64,000 bases of DNA from Desulfovibrio desulfuricans (GTDB taxonomy: Bacteria > Desulfobacterota > Desulfovibrionia > Desulfovibrionales > Desulfovibrionaceae), in NCBI RefSeq assembly GCF_004801255.1, contig NZ_CP036295.1, positions 2,814,001 to 2,878,000 on the forward strand, in the 5' to 3' direction. The notes beneath the pieces are model-generated. The model made no database searches. It was given only the letters and a program-made list of their open reading frames with translations, and had not been told where the DNA came from. Of the stretch, positions 27,425 through 36,162 are shown piece after piece. The translations under genes were made by a program, and so were the position numbers. Every line of letters begins with the position of its first letter. Position 1 is the first letter of the stretch.

Positions 27425-28207
27425 ATGAAGACCGGCACAGCGCAAGCGCAATCTCCCTGCCCCTGGGAAGCGCTCGAAACCGGGGCAACCCCTTGGGAGA
27501 ACTTTTCGCCTGCAGAGCAGGAATCTGTGGTGCGGCACTATGCGCCCAAGATCCGCTTTCTTGCGTTACGGCTCAAGGCCAAACTGCCGCGCAGCGTCGA
27601 GCTTGGCGAACTGATCAGCTCCGGCACGCTCGGGCTCATGGAGGCCCTTGGCAAATTCAGGCCGCAGCTGGGTATACGCTTTGAAACCTACGCCGAAAGC
27701 CGTATCAAGGGAGCAATGCTTGACGAGTTGCGCCGTCTCGACTGGTTTCCCCGTTCGTTGCGCCAGCGTGTGCGCGTGCTTGACGAGGCCATGCGCAAGG
27801 TTGAGCACGAGCATGGCCGCCAGGCCACCGAAGACGAACTGCAAAAGATCACCGGCCTCGACTTGCGCGACGTGCGTCAGGGGCTTGAAGCCCTGCAAAA
27901 CCAGCTCTGGATTTCGCTCGACGCCATTCAGGACACGCTGTCGGGCGAGGGGCCGGAGGGCGGCGGGGAGCCCTACCGCAACACGGCGCTGCGAGAGCTT
28001 GTGGAGCGCGTGGCGCCACTGATAGACCGCTTGACGCCAAGGGAAAAGTTGGTACTGTCGCTGTATTACACAGATGAGCTTAATATGCGCGAAACTGCCG
28101 AAGTTATGGGCATTACCGAAGGACGTGTTTCGCAATTGCATTCACAGGCCCTGAACCGCCTTCGCAAAGAGTTTCATAATCTCTACGGCGAAGGCTCTGA
28201 AATATAA
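27425..28207 (+). CDS. fliA: flagellar sigma factor 28
   Basis: RNA polymerase sigma factor FliA/WhiG type, 260 residues. Region 2 (about 25-110) contains GLMEALGKFRPQLGIRFETYAESRIKG-like sequence typical of sigma-28; region 3 has ATEDELQKITGL; region 4 has the helix-turn-helix MRETAEVMGITEGRVSQLHS. The ATG at 27425 follows AAAGGA, while the longest frame would add a Cys/Arg-rich stretch. It drives late motility genes; a matching promoter is seen before cheV in this window. Confidence 0.95.
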   Translation: MKTGTAQAQSPCPWEALETGATPWENFSPAEQESVVRHYAPKIRFLALRLKAKLPRSVELGELISSGTLGLMEALGKFRPQLGIRFETYAESRIKGAMLDELRRLDWFPRSLRQRVRVLDEAMRKVEHEHGRQATEDELQKITGLDLRDVRQGLEALQNQLWISLDAIQDTLSGEGPEGGGEPYRNTALRELVERVAPLIDRLTPREKLVLSLYYTDELNMRETAEVMGITEGRVSQLHSQALNRLRKEFHNLYGEGSEI

Positions 28208-28284
28208 GCTTACAACAGACAGTGGCGTACGGCTGCAACGTCTGTTGCAAACCGATATTGACGAAGCTTCAAGGAGTTTTTCTC

Positions 28285-28665
28285 ATGCCTTACAATCCCA
28301 ACATGCGTGTTCTTGTGGTTGACGACTTCTCCACCATGCGTCGCATTGTACGCAACATCCTGCGTCAGCTCGGTTTTCAGAACGTGGTGGAAGCAGACGA
28401 CGGCACCTCGGCATGGGATGTCCTGAACCGCGAAAAAATCGACTTTATCGTTTCTGACTGGAACATGCCGCAGATGACCGGCATCGACCTGCTGCGCAAG
28501 GTGCGCGCAAGCGAGCAGTTTGCCAACATCCCCTTTTTGATGGTCACTGCCGAGGCCCAGCAGGAAAATATCATCGAAGCGGTGCAGGCAAGGGTTTCCA
28601 ATTACATTGTCAAACCCTTCACTGCAGACACCATGAAGCAGAAGATCGACAAAATTTTTCCCTAG
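28285..28665 (+). CDS. cheY: chemotaxis response regulator CheY
   Basis: Single receiver domain of 126 residues that carries the tactic signal to the flagellar motor switch. Acidic Asp13 and Asp14, phospho-acceptor Asp58, Thr88 and Lys110 all occupy canonical positions. AAGGAG precedes the ATG at 28285. It lies 77 bases after fliA and inside the flagellar run, which supports a motor-binding CheY rather than another stand-alone receiver. Confidence 0.95.
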   Translation: MPYNPNMRVLVVDDFSTMRRIVRNILRQLGFQNVVEADDGTSAWDVLNREKIDFIVSDWNMPQMTGIDLLRKVRASEQFANIPFLMVTAEAQQENIIEAVQARVSNYIVKPFTADTMKQKIDKIFP

Positions 28666-28742
28666 GCATTGCACCAGCGGTTCCCTGGCTTTGACGGCCC
28701 GCACCTGGCCGGGGTTGGCGCAACGCAGCGCTACCTGGTCGG

Positions 28743-28758
28743 GGGCGGGTCTTTTGCA
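28743..28758 (+). promoter_or_regulatory. weak sigma-54-like site in the cheY-fliL gap
   Basis: GGGCGGGTCTTTTGCA has GG and GC ten bases apart and a good TTGCA half but a poor -24 half. It lies about 190 bases before the fliL-like GTG. The rest of the 281-base gap shows only short GC-rich inverted repeats and no ORF that I can support. Confidence 0.25.
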
Positions 28759-28946
28759 GGCCCGTATTTGACTTTATGGCTCGTTGCGCCCTGCACGTCT
28801 TTGCATGGCGGGGAAAGGGCACAGCAGGCGGCGCACGCCGCAAACTACCGCCTGCAGCACTGCGCCATGCTGGCGGCGTGCGGTTGACAGCAACATAAGC
28901 GCCAGTGACCGTCTGGTATTTTGGGCGTGGCCGTCAGGAGTGACGC

Positions 28947-29609
28947 GTGGCTGAAAAACAAGAGACCAAAGAAGCCCCCGCCAAGGACGAACTGCAGGTT
29001 GCAGTGAGCCCCGATACAAGCCTGCGCAAAGTTGAGCTTGATCTGGACGACGCGCCTTTTTTGCAGGAGCAGGAGTCTCCCCCTCCAGCCAAAACCGACA
29101 AAGCGCCCCTGCAGGTGCCTGCCGAAGCCCCCGCGCCCAGCAAAAAGAAAAAGCTGCTCATTGCGGGCGCTGCTGCCCTGCTTGTGGTGCTGGTGGCGGC
29201 CGTGGCCGTATGGTGGTTTGTCTTGCGCACCCCGCCGCCCCCGCCGCAGGACCCCGTCAAGCCGGAGGTGATCGTGGTGCCCTCGGCCAAGTCGCCCACC
29301 GCCAAGCCCGACAGCGTCAAGGAACTGGCGCCCTTTGTCATACCCCGACAAACAGCCAAAGGCGCGCGCTTTTTGATCTGTAAATTTTCTACGGTGAGCC
29401 AGAGCCCCCGGGTGGGCATGGAAATAGACCAAAAGCTCATCCCCCTGCGCGATGCCCTGTACTATTACCTGAGCAGCAAATCCGACGCATTTCTGCTTGA
29501 CCCTGCCAGTGTCCCCACTATCAAAAAAGACCTCGGCGGCGTGCTCAACGACTATCTTACTCAGGGCCGCATCGATGACATTTTGTTTGAAAGCTATTTA
29601 AATGAATAG
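28947..29609 (+). CDS. fliL: FliL-like flagellar basal body protein
   Basis: Single-pass inner-membrane protein of 220 residues. About 65 cytoplasmic residues rich in Pro, Glu and Lys precede one helix (about 72-93), then a Pro-rich stretch and a periplasmic FliL domain. The pattern ending in LIPLRDALYYYLSSKSD and the closing ILFESYLNE resemble the FliL C-terminus. FliL sits around the stator and supports motor torque in other species. The start is GTG at 28947 with AGGAG six bases before it. The extended cytoplasmic part is unlike short enteric FliL. Confidence 0.8.
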   Translation: MAEKQETKEAPAKDELQVAVSPDTSLRKVELDLDDAPFLQEQESPPPAKTDKAPLQVPAEAPAPSKKKKLLIAGAAALLVVLVAAVAVWWFVLRTPPPPPQDPVKPEVIVVPSAKSPTAKPDSVKELAPFVIPRQTAKGARFLICKFSTVSQSPRVGMEIDQKLIPLRDALYYYLSSKSDAFLLDPASVPTIKKDLGGVLNDYLTQGRIDDILFESYLNE

Positions 29610-29765
29610 GGTACATTAGCTAGCCGTTGCTCACGTGCATGGCGGCCCGGCATCTGCCGCAGCCGCACCACAGCCGCCACAACCCGCGAGACGTATCAAC
29701 CCCACGGTACGCAAAGGGCGTTTGCAGGCGAGGCAGCACCGCGCACACGGCAGCAGGAGGCAGCC

Positions 29766-30086
29766 ATGAGCGTTGACGCCACAATGGCCGTGCTGTATGC
29801 CCAGACTAACCTGGCAACCTCTGTAAGCAATGCCGCCGCCGTTGCCCCGCAGGCATCGACGGCCATGTCGCGCGTGCTTGCCGCCGCCATGGCAAAGCAG
29901 GAGCAACAGCAGGTAGCCCAGACCGACCCAAGCCATCAGGCCGCACTCACGCCGGATGCGGAAAAACGCGGCGCTCCCCAGTTTGGCAGCCGCAGAAAAC
30001 GAAGACCACCACCGCCGGAGCCGGAACCTGCAACCGGCGAAATAACATCTCCTCTGGTGGGCAACCTTTTGAACATAAAAGTATGA
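29766..30086 (+). CDS. small protein of the flagellar cluster, unknown function
   Basis: 106 residues; I do not recognise a domain. The N-terminal half is Ala/Val/Ser/Gln rich and could be helical, and the C-terminal half has a basic RRKRRPPPPEPEP stretch. No signal peptide or membrane helix is seen. A full AGGAGG precedes the ATG, and the stop overlaps the next gene's start (ATGA), so it is probably a real coupled gene. Context suggests a motility role, but nothing in the sequence proves it. Confidence 0.65.
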   Translation: MSVDATMAVLYAQTNLATSVSNAAAVAPQASTAMSRVLAAAMAKQEQQQVAQTDPSHQAALTPDAEKRGAPQFGSRRKRRPPPPEPEPATGEITSPLVGNLLNIKV

Positions 30087-30508
30087 ACGACACCCTGCTG
30101 TTTGCGCTGGTTGCGCTTTTTTCTCTCTTTGAGCTGGCCATTCTGGGCGGCGTGCTTGTTTTTTATCTGCGTTTGCGGCGCTCCGAAGCCCTGCTCAACG
30201 CACTGCAGGGCAATCAGGAAAGCCTGCTCGCGCGCATAGAGATGAACGCACGGCTCGAAAAGGAAATTGTGGCCACATTTGCCCAGCGACAGGCTGAATT
30301 GCGGAATCTGGATGAAAAGCTGGAAGAACGCACGCATGAACTGCGCCGCTTGCTGGAACAGGCCGAGGGTATCAGCCGATCGCCCCAGTTTTTGCGCGAA
30401 CTGATCCTGAACGGACGCCGCAAAGGACTCAACAGCCGTCAGATTGCCAAAAACGCCGGTCTTAGCGTGGATGAGGTTGATCTGATTCTGGCGCAGGAAG
30501 TGCAGTAA
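30083..30508 (+). CDS. membrane-anchored coiled-coil protein, DUF2802-like
   Basis: 141 residues: an N-terminal membrane helix (about 5-28), a long charged helix that should form a coiled coil (about 32-95), and a C-terminal helix-turn-helix-like stretch (GLNSRQIAKNAGLSVDEVDL). This layout resembles DUF2802 proteins found near flagellar and chemotaxis genes in gammaproteobacteria; function there is unknown. It is coupled to the preceding small gene and is the last rightward gene before a convergent secreted-protein gene. Confidence 0.6.
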   Translation: MNDTLLFALVALFSLFELAILGGVLVFYLRLRRSEALLNALQGNQESLLARIEMNARLEKEIVATFAQRQAELRNLDEKLEERTHELRRLLEQAEGISRSPQFLRELILNGRRKGLNSRQIAKNAGLSVDEVDLILAQEVQ

Positions 30509-30581
30509 AAACCCAGGCCTGCCCACAAGCGGGCTCATGCCCAACACACGCCGCCAGGCTGAAAGCGCTGGCCTTCTTGCG

Positions 30582-31244
30582 CTAAAAGCCCAGCTTGAAC
30601 TGCATGCCCATACCCAGGGCGGAGTCCGGCTGCTTGTTGGCCGCGGCCCGCTCGCGCTGTTCATCCTTAAGAATCAGCTCTGGCCCTACGCTGACGTTCA
30701 GGTCATCCCCGGCATCCACATCGGCATACGCCCGCACCACATGGCGGCTTTGCATGGGCACGTTTTCGTCAGCGGCTTCCGGCTCTAGCTGGCTTTTTTT
30801 GCGCCAGCCCGATTCCTCCTGCCCCACGCTCAGCGCCAGCCCGTTTTTGCGTTCGTTCTTGGCGTTTGCGCTTTTCAGGGCCGAGTTGATGCCCGAGGTG
30901 GTGTTGATCGAATTATCCTTGGCAGCCTCGTCGCCCACCGCTCTTTTTTGCAGATCAGAAGTGCTTACGCCTTCGCGCAAGGCCTCCCGGCTTTGCGAGG
31001 CGCTGCCAAAGGCCCATGCAGGCGCGTGGATGCCCTTGGAACTTTTTTCCTTGCCCTTTGCTTCGTTACGCTTTGCCTTGACGGCAACCTTTTTGTCCAG
31101 CCGGTGCTTGGCGGATGCGCCAGCCAGGTCGGCGCTCTTTGCGCCCGGGGGGCTGGCTTCCTGGGCGCGCACGTCCAGAGGCGCGCATAACACCTGCTGC
31201 GCGACAAAAAGAATAAGAAAAAATACGGGCAATTTTCTGTCCAT
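30582..31244 (-). CDS. secreted protein of unknown function
   Basis: 220 residues with a signal peptide (hydrophobic stretch about 5-20, likely cleaved after Ala or near residue 21-27). The mature protein is Lys/Ala/Glu rich and mostly low in structure-forming hydrophobics. It ends in GMQFKLGF, a terminal Phe preceded by alternating hydrophobics, which resembles an outer-membrane insertion signal but with no visible barrel before it. No family recognised. AAAGGG precedes the ATG. It stands alone between convergent flagellar genes and the leftward efflux operon. Confidence 0.6.
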   Translation of the reverse strand: MDRKLPVFFLILFVAQQVLCAPLDVRAQEASPPGAKSADLAGASAKHRLDKKVAVKAKRNEAKGKEKSSKGIHAPAWAFGSASQSREALREGVSTSDLQKRAVGDEAAKDNSINTTSGINSALKSANAKNERKNGLALSVGQEESGWRKKSQLEPEAADENVPMQSRHVVRAYADVDAGDDLNVSVGPELILKDEQRERAAANKQPDSALGMGMQFKLGF

Positions 31245-31257
31245 GTTTTCCCTTTAC

Positions 31258-31287
31258 GACAGGCAAGGCATGTATGTAAAGCCTGTC
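31258..31287. repeat. inverted repeat upstream of the secreted-protein gene
   Basis: GACAGGC (31258-31264) and GCCTGTC (31281-31287) flank 16 bases, 14-43 bases upstream of the ATG. Possible operator or 5' RNA hairpin; a short T-run follows on the plus strand but no rightward transcript needs ending there. Confidence 0.3.
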
Positions 31288-31331
31288 ATTTTTCCCCTGG
31301 CCGCAGCCTGCCGCCGGGCCGCTGTAAATGC

Positions 31332-31366
31332 AAAAACGGGAAAGACGCCTTACGACGCCTTTCCCG
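31332..31366 (-). terminator. terminator of the RND efflux operon
   Basis: On the minus strand CGGGAAAG pairs with CTTTCCCG (31359-31366 with 31337-31344) and five T follow. It lies 45-80 bases after the outer-membrane factor stop codon. Confidence 0.8.
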
Positions 31367-31410
31367 CTGATAAACTGTCTGCGGCAAAGAGCATTGCCGC
31401 CAGCAGTCTG

Positions 31411-32952
31411 TTATTCTGTTTTGCCCGCAGGCGCGGCCATGCGCATGCTTGTCTGTTCCTGCAGCAGTTTTTCAGTGTTCACAACCGGAAAGCTTGGGCT
31501 TGTGCCCGCATCCTGCCAGCCGCCGCCAAGGGCCATGCACACGCTGACCACGCTGTCGAGCCGGTCGCGCAGGGCTGTAGCCAGTTGCAGCTCGGCTGCA
31601 AACAGCTGACGCTCCGCATCCAGCACCGTCAGGTAGTCGGTATAGCCGTTGTCGTACTGCAGACGGGCAATCTGCACAGCGCGCCGCAGGCTTTCAACCT
31701 GCACCTGCATGCTGCGCACGATGTGGTCAGCCTCGCGCTGCGAGGTAAGCGACGTACGAATATCCTCAAAGGCCGACTGCACGGTCTTGCGGTACACGGC
31801 AATGGCGGCCTTTTTCTGGGCCTCGGCATCTTTGAGGTTATACCAGTTGCGGCCAAAATCGAGCAACGGAACCGTACCCGTCGCGCCGTAGCTCCACGCC
31901 CCAGCTGGTCCGGTAAAGAGGTTGCCCACCGAGGCGCTCAAGGTTCCCAGCATGCCCGTGAGGGATATGGACGGGAAGAACTGCGCGCGGGCAACGCCGA
32001 TGTTGGCGTTGTACGCCATGATGGAGAACTCTGCGGCGCGGATGTCGGGCCTGCGTTCCAGCAGGTCTGAAGGCAGACCGGCGGGCAGTACCGGCGGCGC
32101 GGGCAGCAAGTTGATGCCCTGTCCGCGCTTCATGGCGCGGTCCATGATTTCGCGCGGCGAGCGCCCTAGCAGCACGGCCAGACCGGCCTCGGCCTTGTCC
32201 ACAGTCACGGTGCTCGTATGCACCTGGGCACGGGCGGTTTCCACCTCGGCACGGGCCCGCTGCCAGTCAAGCTCTGTAATGTCGCCCTGCTTGTAGCGGG
32301 CGGTATAAATCCGGAAGGAATCCTCGCGTGACTTCAGGGTGCGGCGCGAGGTTTCAAGCTGCATGTCCTGCGCAAGCAGGGCAAAGTAGCCCTGGGCCGT
32401 CTGCCCCGCCACCGAAAGCCTGAGGGCTTCGTGACCGATAACCGTGCTCATGAGCACATCGCTGAGCATGGTGTACTGGTTGCGCACCTTGCCCCAGAAA
32501 TCCAGTTCCCACGACGCGCTGAGGGCGCCCTGATAGGAGGTGTTGGAACGTGCAAGCTTGCTCTGGTCAAAGGGTACTGTGTTGGCGGTTTTTTCCGACG
32601 CGCCCTGAGCCGTGGCCGAACCAGTGCCCGTAACCGCAGGCGCAAGCGCGGCCGTGCCGACGCCCACCTGTGCGGCGGCCGATTCGATCTTGGCCATGGA
32701 CTGCGCCAGATCCTGATTATTCTTCAGGGCTTCTTCAACCAGCTCGGTCAAAACAGGGTCGTTGAACCTGTTCCACCAGTCGGTATGGAGAGGGGCCGAG
32801 CCCATGTCCACAGACCGCCACTGCTTGGGCATTTCCTGATCTGGCCTGTCGTAATGCGGGGCAAGCGAGCATGCCGAAAGCAGCACTGTCAGGGCCAGCA
32901 CCAGGGCTGGTGTTTTAAGCGTTATACCTGCCGCCTTGCGGAACACGCTCAT
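31411..32952 (-). CDS. outer-membrane efflux lipoprotein (NodT/OprM type)
   Basis: Outer-membrane channel of a tripartite efflux pump, 513 residues. The lipoprotein signal ends in LLSAC (Cys28), followed by SLAPHYDRP, the usual mature N-terminus of the family. Two repeated helical/strand halves follow, with the conserved LPAGLPSDLLERRPDIRAAE block in the middle that defines OprM-type factors. The start overlaps the RND gene by four bases, and a terminator follows, making it the last gene of the operon. Confidence 0.93.
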   Translation of the reverse strand: MSVFRKAAGITLKTPALVLALTVLLSACSLAPHYDRPDQEMPKQWRSVDMGSAPLHTDWWNRFNDPVLTELVEEALKNNQDLAQSMAKIESAAAQVGVGTAALAPAVTGTGSATAQGASEKTANTVPFDQSKLARSNTSYQGALSASWELDFWGKVRNQYTMLSDVLMSTVIGHEALRLSVAGQTAQGYFALLAQDMQLETSRRTLKSREDSFRIYTARYKQGDITELDWQRARAEVETARAQVHTSTVTVDKAEAGLAVLLGRSPREIMDRAMKRGQGINLLPAPPVLPAGLPSDLLERRPDIRAAEFSIMAYNANIGVARAQFFPSISLTGMLGTLSASVGNLFTGPAGAWSYGATGTVPLLDFGRNWYNLKDAEAQKKAAIAVYRKTVQSAFEDIRTSLTSQREADHIVRSMQVQVESLRRAVQIARLQYDNGYTDYLTVLDAERQLFAAELQLATALRDRLDSVVSVCMALGGGWQDAGTSPSFPVVNTEKLLQEQTSMRMAAPAGKTE

Positions 32953-35900
32953 ATGTCGTCCTCCTGGTCTTCCGCAAGGTGGTCCTTGCCCAGATTGGGG
33001 TCGGTTTTTCCCTGCAGTTTCAGTGAGAGTTGCATGATGGCCTTAAAGAAGAACGGCACAAACAGCGTGGCTATGCACGTTGCCGCCAGCATGCCGCCAA
33101 TAACCGCCGTGCCGATGGCGTGACGGCTGTTGGCGCCAGCTCCCGTACTGATGGCCAGCGGTACGCAGCCGAGAATAAAGGCAAGCGATGTCATCACGAT
33201 GGGCCGGAAACGCAGCTTTGAAGCATGGATGGCCGCCGCATCCAGGCTGCGCCCGGCGCGCCATGCTTCAACAGCGAATTCCACGATAAGAATGGCGTTC
33301 TTGGCGGCCAGACCAACCAGGGTAACCAGCGCCACCTGAAAGTAGATGTCGTTGGAAAGCCCACGGCCCCAGGTTGCCACCAGTGCGCCAAACACGCCGA
33401 AGGGCACGGCCGTGAGCACCGAGAGCGGCAACGACCATGACTCATACTGCGCGGCAAGAATCAGGAAGACCATGATCAGCGCCAGTACAAAAATGACGGT
33501 GGTGTCGGAGCTGGCCAGTTTTTCCTGCAGGGCCGAACCCACCCAGCCCAGCTGGTAGTCGGAGGACAGCACCACGGACGCGGCTTTTTCCATTTCCTGG
33601 AGCGCCTGACCGGAGGAATACCCCAGTGTGGGCGATCCCATGATGTGCGCAGCGGGGAACACGTTATAGCGCTCCACCACCTGCGGGGCGGTACGGCGTT
33701 CAAGGCTCATTACCGCAGTCAGCGGAATCATCTCGCCAGCGCTGTTGGCCACGAATATGTCGTTCAGGCTGTCAGGCAGCACGCGGTTCTCCGCATCGGC
33801 CTGCATACGCACCTGGAAGGTACGGCCCATCAGGTTGAAGTCGTTGACGTACGCGCTGCCGAAGGTAGCACTCATGGCCGCATACACATCGGCGATGCTG
33901 ATGCCCATATCCTTGCAGCGCTCGCGGTCAAGGTTGGCGTAAAGCTGGGGCGAACCGGTGGAAAAAAGGTTGCGCACCATGCCGATGGAGGGATACTTGG
34001 GCGAACCGTCGGCGTTTGTGGATGTAACCTCGGCCACCAGTCTGTTGGCCGCGTCTTCCATGTCCTTGAGGCTGCCGCTGCCGCGCATCTGCACGTAACC
34101 TTCAAAGCCGCCCGTGGTGCTCATGCCGCTGATAGGCGGCGGCGAGAAGCCCAGGATAAAGGCCTCAGGCTGCATGACGGTAACTGCGCCCGCCGTGTTT
34201 ACAATGGCGTCGGCCGAGTCCTTGGGATCCTTGCGTTCGTCCCAGGGTTTGAGCAGCGCAAAGAACGTACCGTAGTTGCTCTTGGCCGCCATGGACGTGA
34301 TGTCCAGACCGGAGAGCGTACCCACGCTCAAGACCGCGGGGTTTTTGAGCAAGAAGTCGTTGAGCACCTTGTTTACCGCAGTGGTGCGGGGCTGGGCTGC
34401 GCCGTCGTCAAGGATGGCCATGCCCAGCAGGTAGCCCTGATCTTCGTTGGGCACAAGCCCGCCAGGCACAATGCGGAACAGCCATACTATGCACAGAAAC
34501 ATGAGCGCGCAGAGCGCCAGCGCCCGCAGGCCGGAGGCTTTGATAAAGCGCACGGCGTTCACATAGCGGCGGGTGATGCGGCCAAACATATAGTTGAACC
34601 ACACAAAGCCCTTGGCCGGCGTATGATCATGGGCATGCGGCTTGAGCAGCAGGGCGCAGAGCGCCGGGGTGAGCGTCAGCGCAACAATACCCGAAAGCAC
34701 AACCGACACCGAGATCGTTATGGCAAACTGCTTGTACATCTGCCCGGCAAGGCCGCCCATGAACGAAACAGGGATAAACACGGCGCACAGCACCAGCACA
34801 ATGGCGACAACCGGGGCCGTAACTTCGTTCATGGCCTTGGCTGTCGCCTCTCTGGGCGGCAGATGCTCCGTACTCATGATACGTTCGACGTTTTCAAGCA
34901 CAACGATGGCGTCGTCCACCACGATGCCGATGGCCAGCACCAGGGCGAACAGCGTAAGCGTGTTGATGGTGTAACCAAAGGCGAACAGGCCCGCAAACGT
35001 ACCGATAATGGATACGGGCACGGCAATGCAGGGAATGAGCGTTGCACGCCAGTTTTGCAAAAACACATACACGACGATGAACACCAGGATCATGGCTTCG
35101 ACCAGGGTGCTCACCACTTCCTTGATGGACTCCATAACAAAGTCGTTGGTGTCCACCAGCAGCGTGTAGGCCAGACCGTCGGGCATGCGGCTGGAGATTT
35201 CTTCCAGCCTTGCCTTGACGAGGTCGCCCGTGGATATGGCGTTGGCGCCCGGCAGCAGATACACGGCGCCCATGCGGCCCACCATGCCGTTGTATCGGGA
35301 AAGGACGCTGTAGTCCTTGCCGCCCAGTTCTATACGCGCCACGTCCTTGAGACGCAGCATGGCGCTGTCCTGTCCGGTGCGGATGATGATTTCGCCAAAT
35401 TCCTCGGGCGTTACAAGGCGACCCTGAGTGTCGATCTGCCAGGTGAGCTCGGTGGAATCGGCCGTGGGCATGTCGCCCAGGCGGCCGGGCGCGTACTGCG
35501 AGTTTTGCTCCTGAATGGCCGCGCTTACCTGTTTGGCGGAGAGGCCGTACTTGGCCAGTTTGTCTGGCTGCAGCCAGATGCGCATGGAGTAGTCCATGCT
35601 GCCAAACAGCGAGCAGTCGCCGACGCCGGCCACGCGCTTGAGTTCGTCAACAACGTTGACCTGAGCCCAGTTGTGGATGAACACGCCGTCGTACTGGCCG
35701 TTTGGCGAGTAAAAGCAGAACACCTGCAGCATGGCGGGCGAACGCTTGACGACTGTAACACCCTGCCGGCGCACGTCTTCGGGCAGGGTGGTCTGGGCAA
35801 GGTTAACCTTGTTGTTGACGTTGACCAGGGCCATGTTGGGGTCGGTCCCCAACTTGAAGTACACGTTGATGCTGCCCGAACCGGAACCGGAGGCGGCAGT

Positions 35901-36155
35901 GGAAGTCATGTAAAGCATGCTTTCCACGCCGTTGATGTTCACTTCGAGGGGAGCCAGAACCGTAGAGGCGATGGTTTCCGCTGAAGCGCCGGGGTAAGAC
36001 ACGCTCACGTTGACCGTGGGCGGCACAAGGTCGGGGTATTGTGCGATGGGCAGGGCCTTCATGGCCAGCGCGCCCACCAGGGTTATGACGATAGAAATAA
36101 CGGCCGACAGTACCGGCCTGCGCAAAAAGAAATTCGGCTTTGTAGAAACAGCCAT
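32949..36155 (-). CDS. RND multidrug efflux transporter (AcrB/HAE1 family)
   Basis: 1068-residue proton-driven inner-membrane pump. It has the twofold repeated layout of twelve membrane helices with two large periplasmic loops. VDDAIVVLENVERIM carries the paired Asp of the proton relay in helix 4, and GLAAKNAILIVEFA is the second-half signature. Substrates are not predictable. It starts 7 bases after the adaptor stop and overlaps the outer-membrane factor gene; the three form a complete pump in the usual order adaptor-pump-channel. Confidence 0.96.
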   Translation of the reverse strand: MAVSTKPNFFLRRPVLSAVISIVITLVGALAMKALPIAQYPDLVPPTVNVSVSYPGASAETIASTVLAPLEVNINGVESMLYMTSTAASGSGSGSINVYFKLGTDPNMALVNVNNKVNLAQTTLPEDVRRQGVTVVKRSPAMLQVFCFYSPNGQYDGVFIHNWAQVNVVDELKRVAGVGDCSLFGSMDYSMRIWLQPDKLAKYGLSAKQVSAAIQEQNSQYAPGRLGDMPTADSTELTWQIDTQGRLVTPEEFGEIIIRTGQDSAMLRLKDVARIELGGKDYSVLSRYNGMVGRMGAVYLLPGANAISTGDLVKARLEEISSRMPDGLAYTLLVDTNDFVMESIKEVVSTLVEAMILVFIVVYVFLQNWRATLIPCIAVPVSIIGTFAGLFAFGYTINTLTLFALVLAIGIVVDDAIVVLENVERIMSTEHLPPREATAKAMNEVTAPVVAIVLVLCAVFIPVSFMGGLAGQMYKQFAITISVSVVLSGIVALTLTPALCALLLKPHAHDHTPAKGFVWFNYMFGRITRRYVNAVRFIKASGLRALALCALMFLCIVWLFRIVPGGLVPNEDQGYLLGMAILDDGAAQPRTTAVNKVLNDFLLKNPAVLSVGTLSGLDITSMAAKSNYGTFFALLKPWDERKDPKDSADAIVNTAGAVTVMQPEAFILGFSPPPISGMSTTGGFEGYVQMRGSGSLKDMEDAANRLVAEVTSTNADGSPKYPSIGMVRNLFSTGSPQLYANLDRERCKDMGISIADVYAAMSATFGSAYVNDFNLMGRTFQVRMQADAENRVLPDSLNDIFVANSAGEMIPLTAVMSLERRTAPQVVERYNVFPAAHIMGSPTLGYSSGQALQEMEKAASVVLSSDYQLGWVGSALQEKLASSDTTVIFVLALIMVFLILAAQYESWSLPLSVLTAVPFGVFGALVATWGRGLSNDIYFQVALVTLVGLAAKNAILIVEFAVEAWRAGRSLDAAAIHASKLRFRPIVMTSLAFILGCVPLAISTGAGANSRHAIGTAVIGGMLAATCIATLFVPFFFKAIMQLSLKLQGKTDPNLGKDHLAEDQEDDI

Positions 36156-36162
36156 ATGCTAC

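Noticed and set aside
28200..28285. Sigma-28 or sigma-54 promoter for cheY
   Set aside because: ACCGATAT and a GG/GC pair are present, but the -35 half is missing for the first, and the spacing is nine, not ten, for the second.
28666..28946. Possible small gene or RNA between cheY and fliL
   Set aside because: No ORF with a ribosome site and no convincing promoter-terminator pair; only weak GC repeats and a poor sigma-54 match.
33645..35984. 779-codon open frame on the plus strand
   Set aside because: It lies wholly antisense to the RND pump gene, is His/Gln/Arg/Gly rich, has no motif, and is a by-product of GC-rich codon use in the opposite strand.
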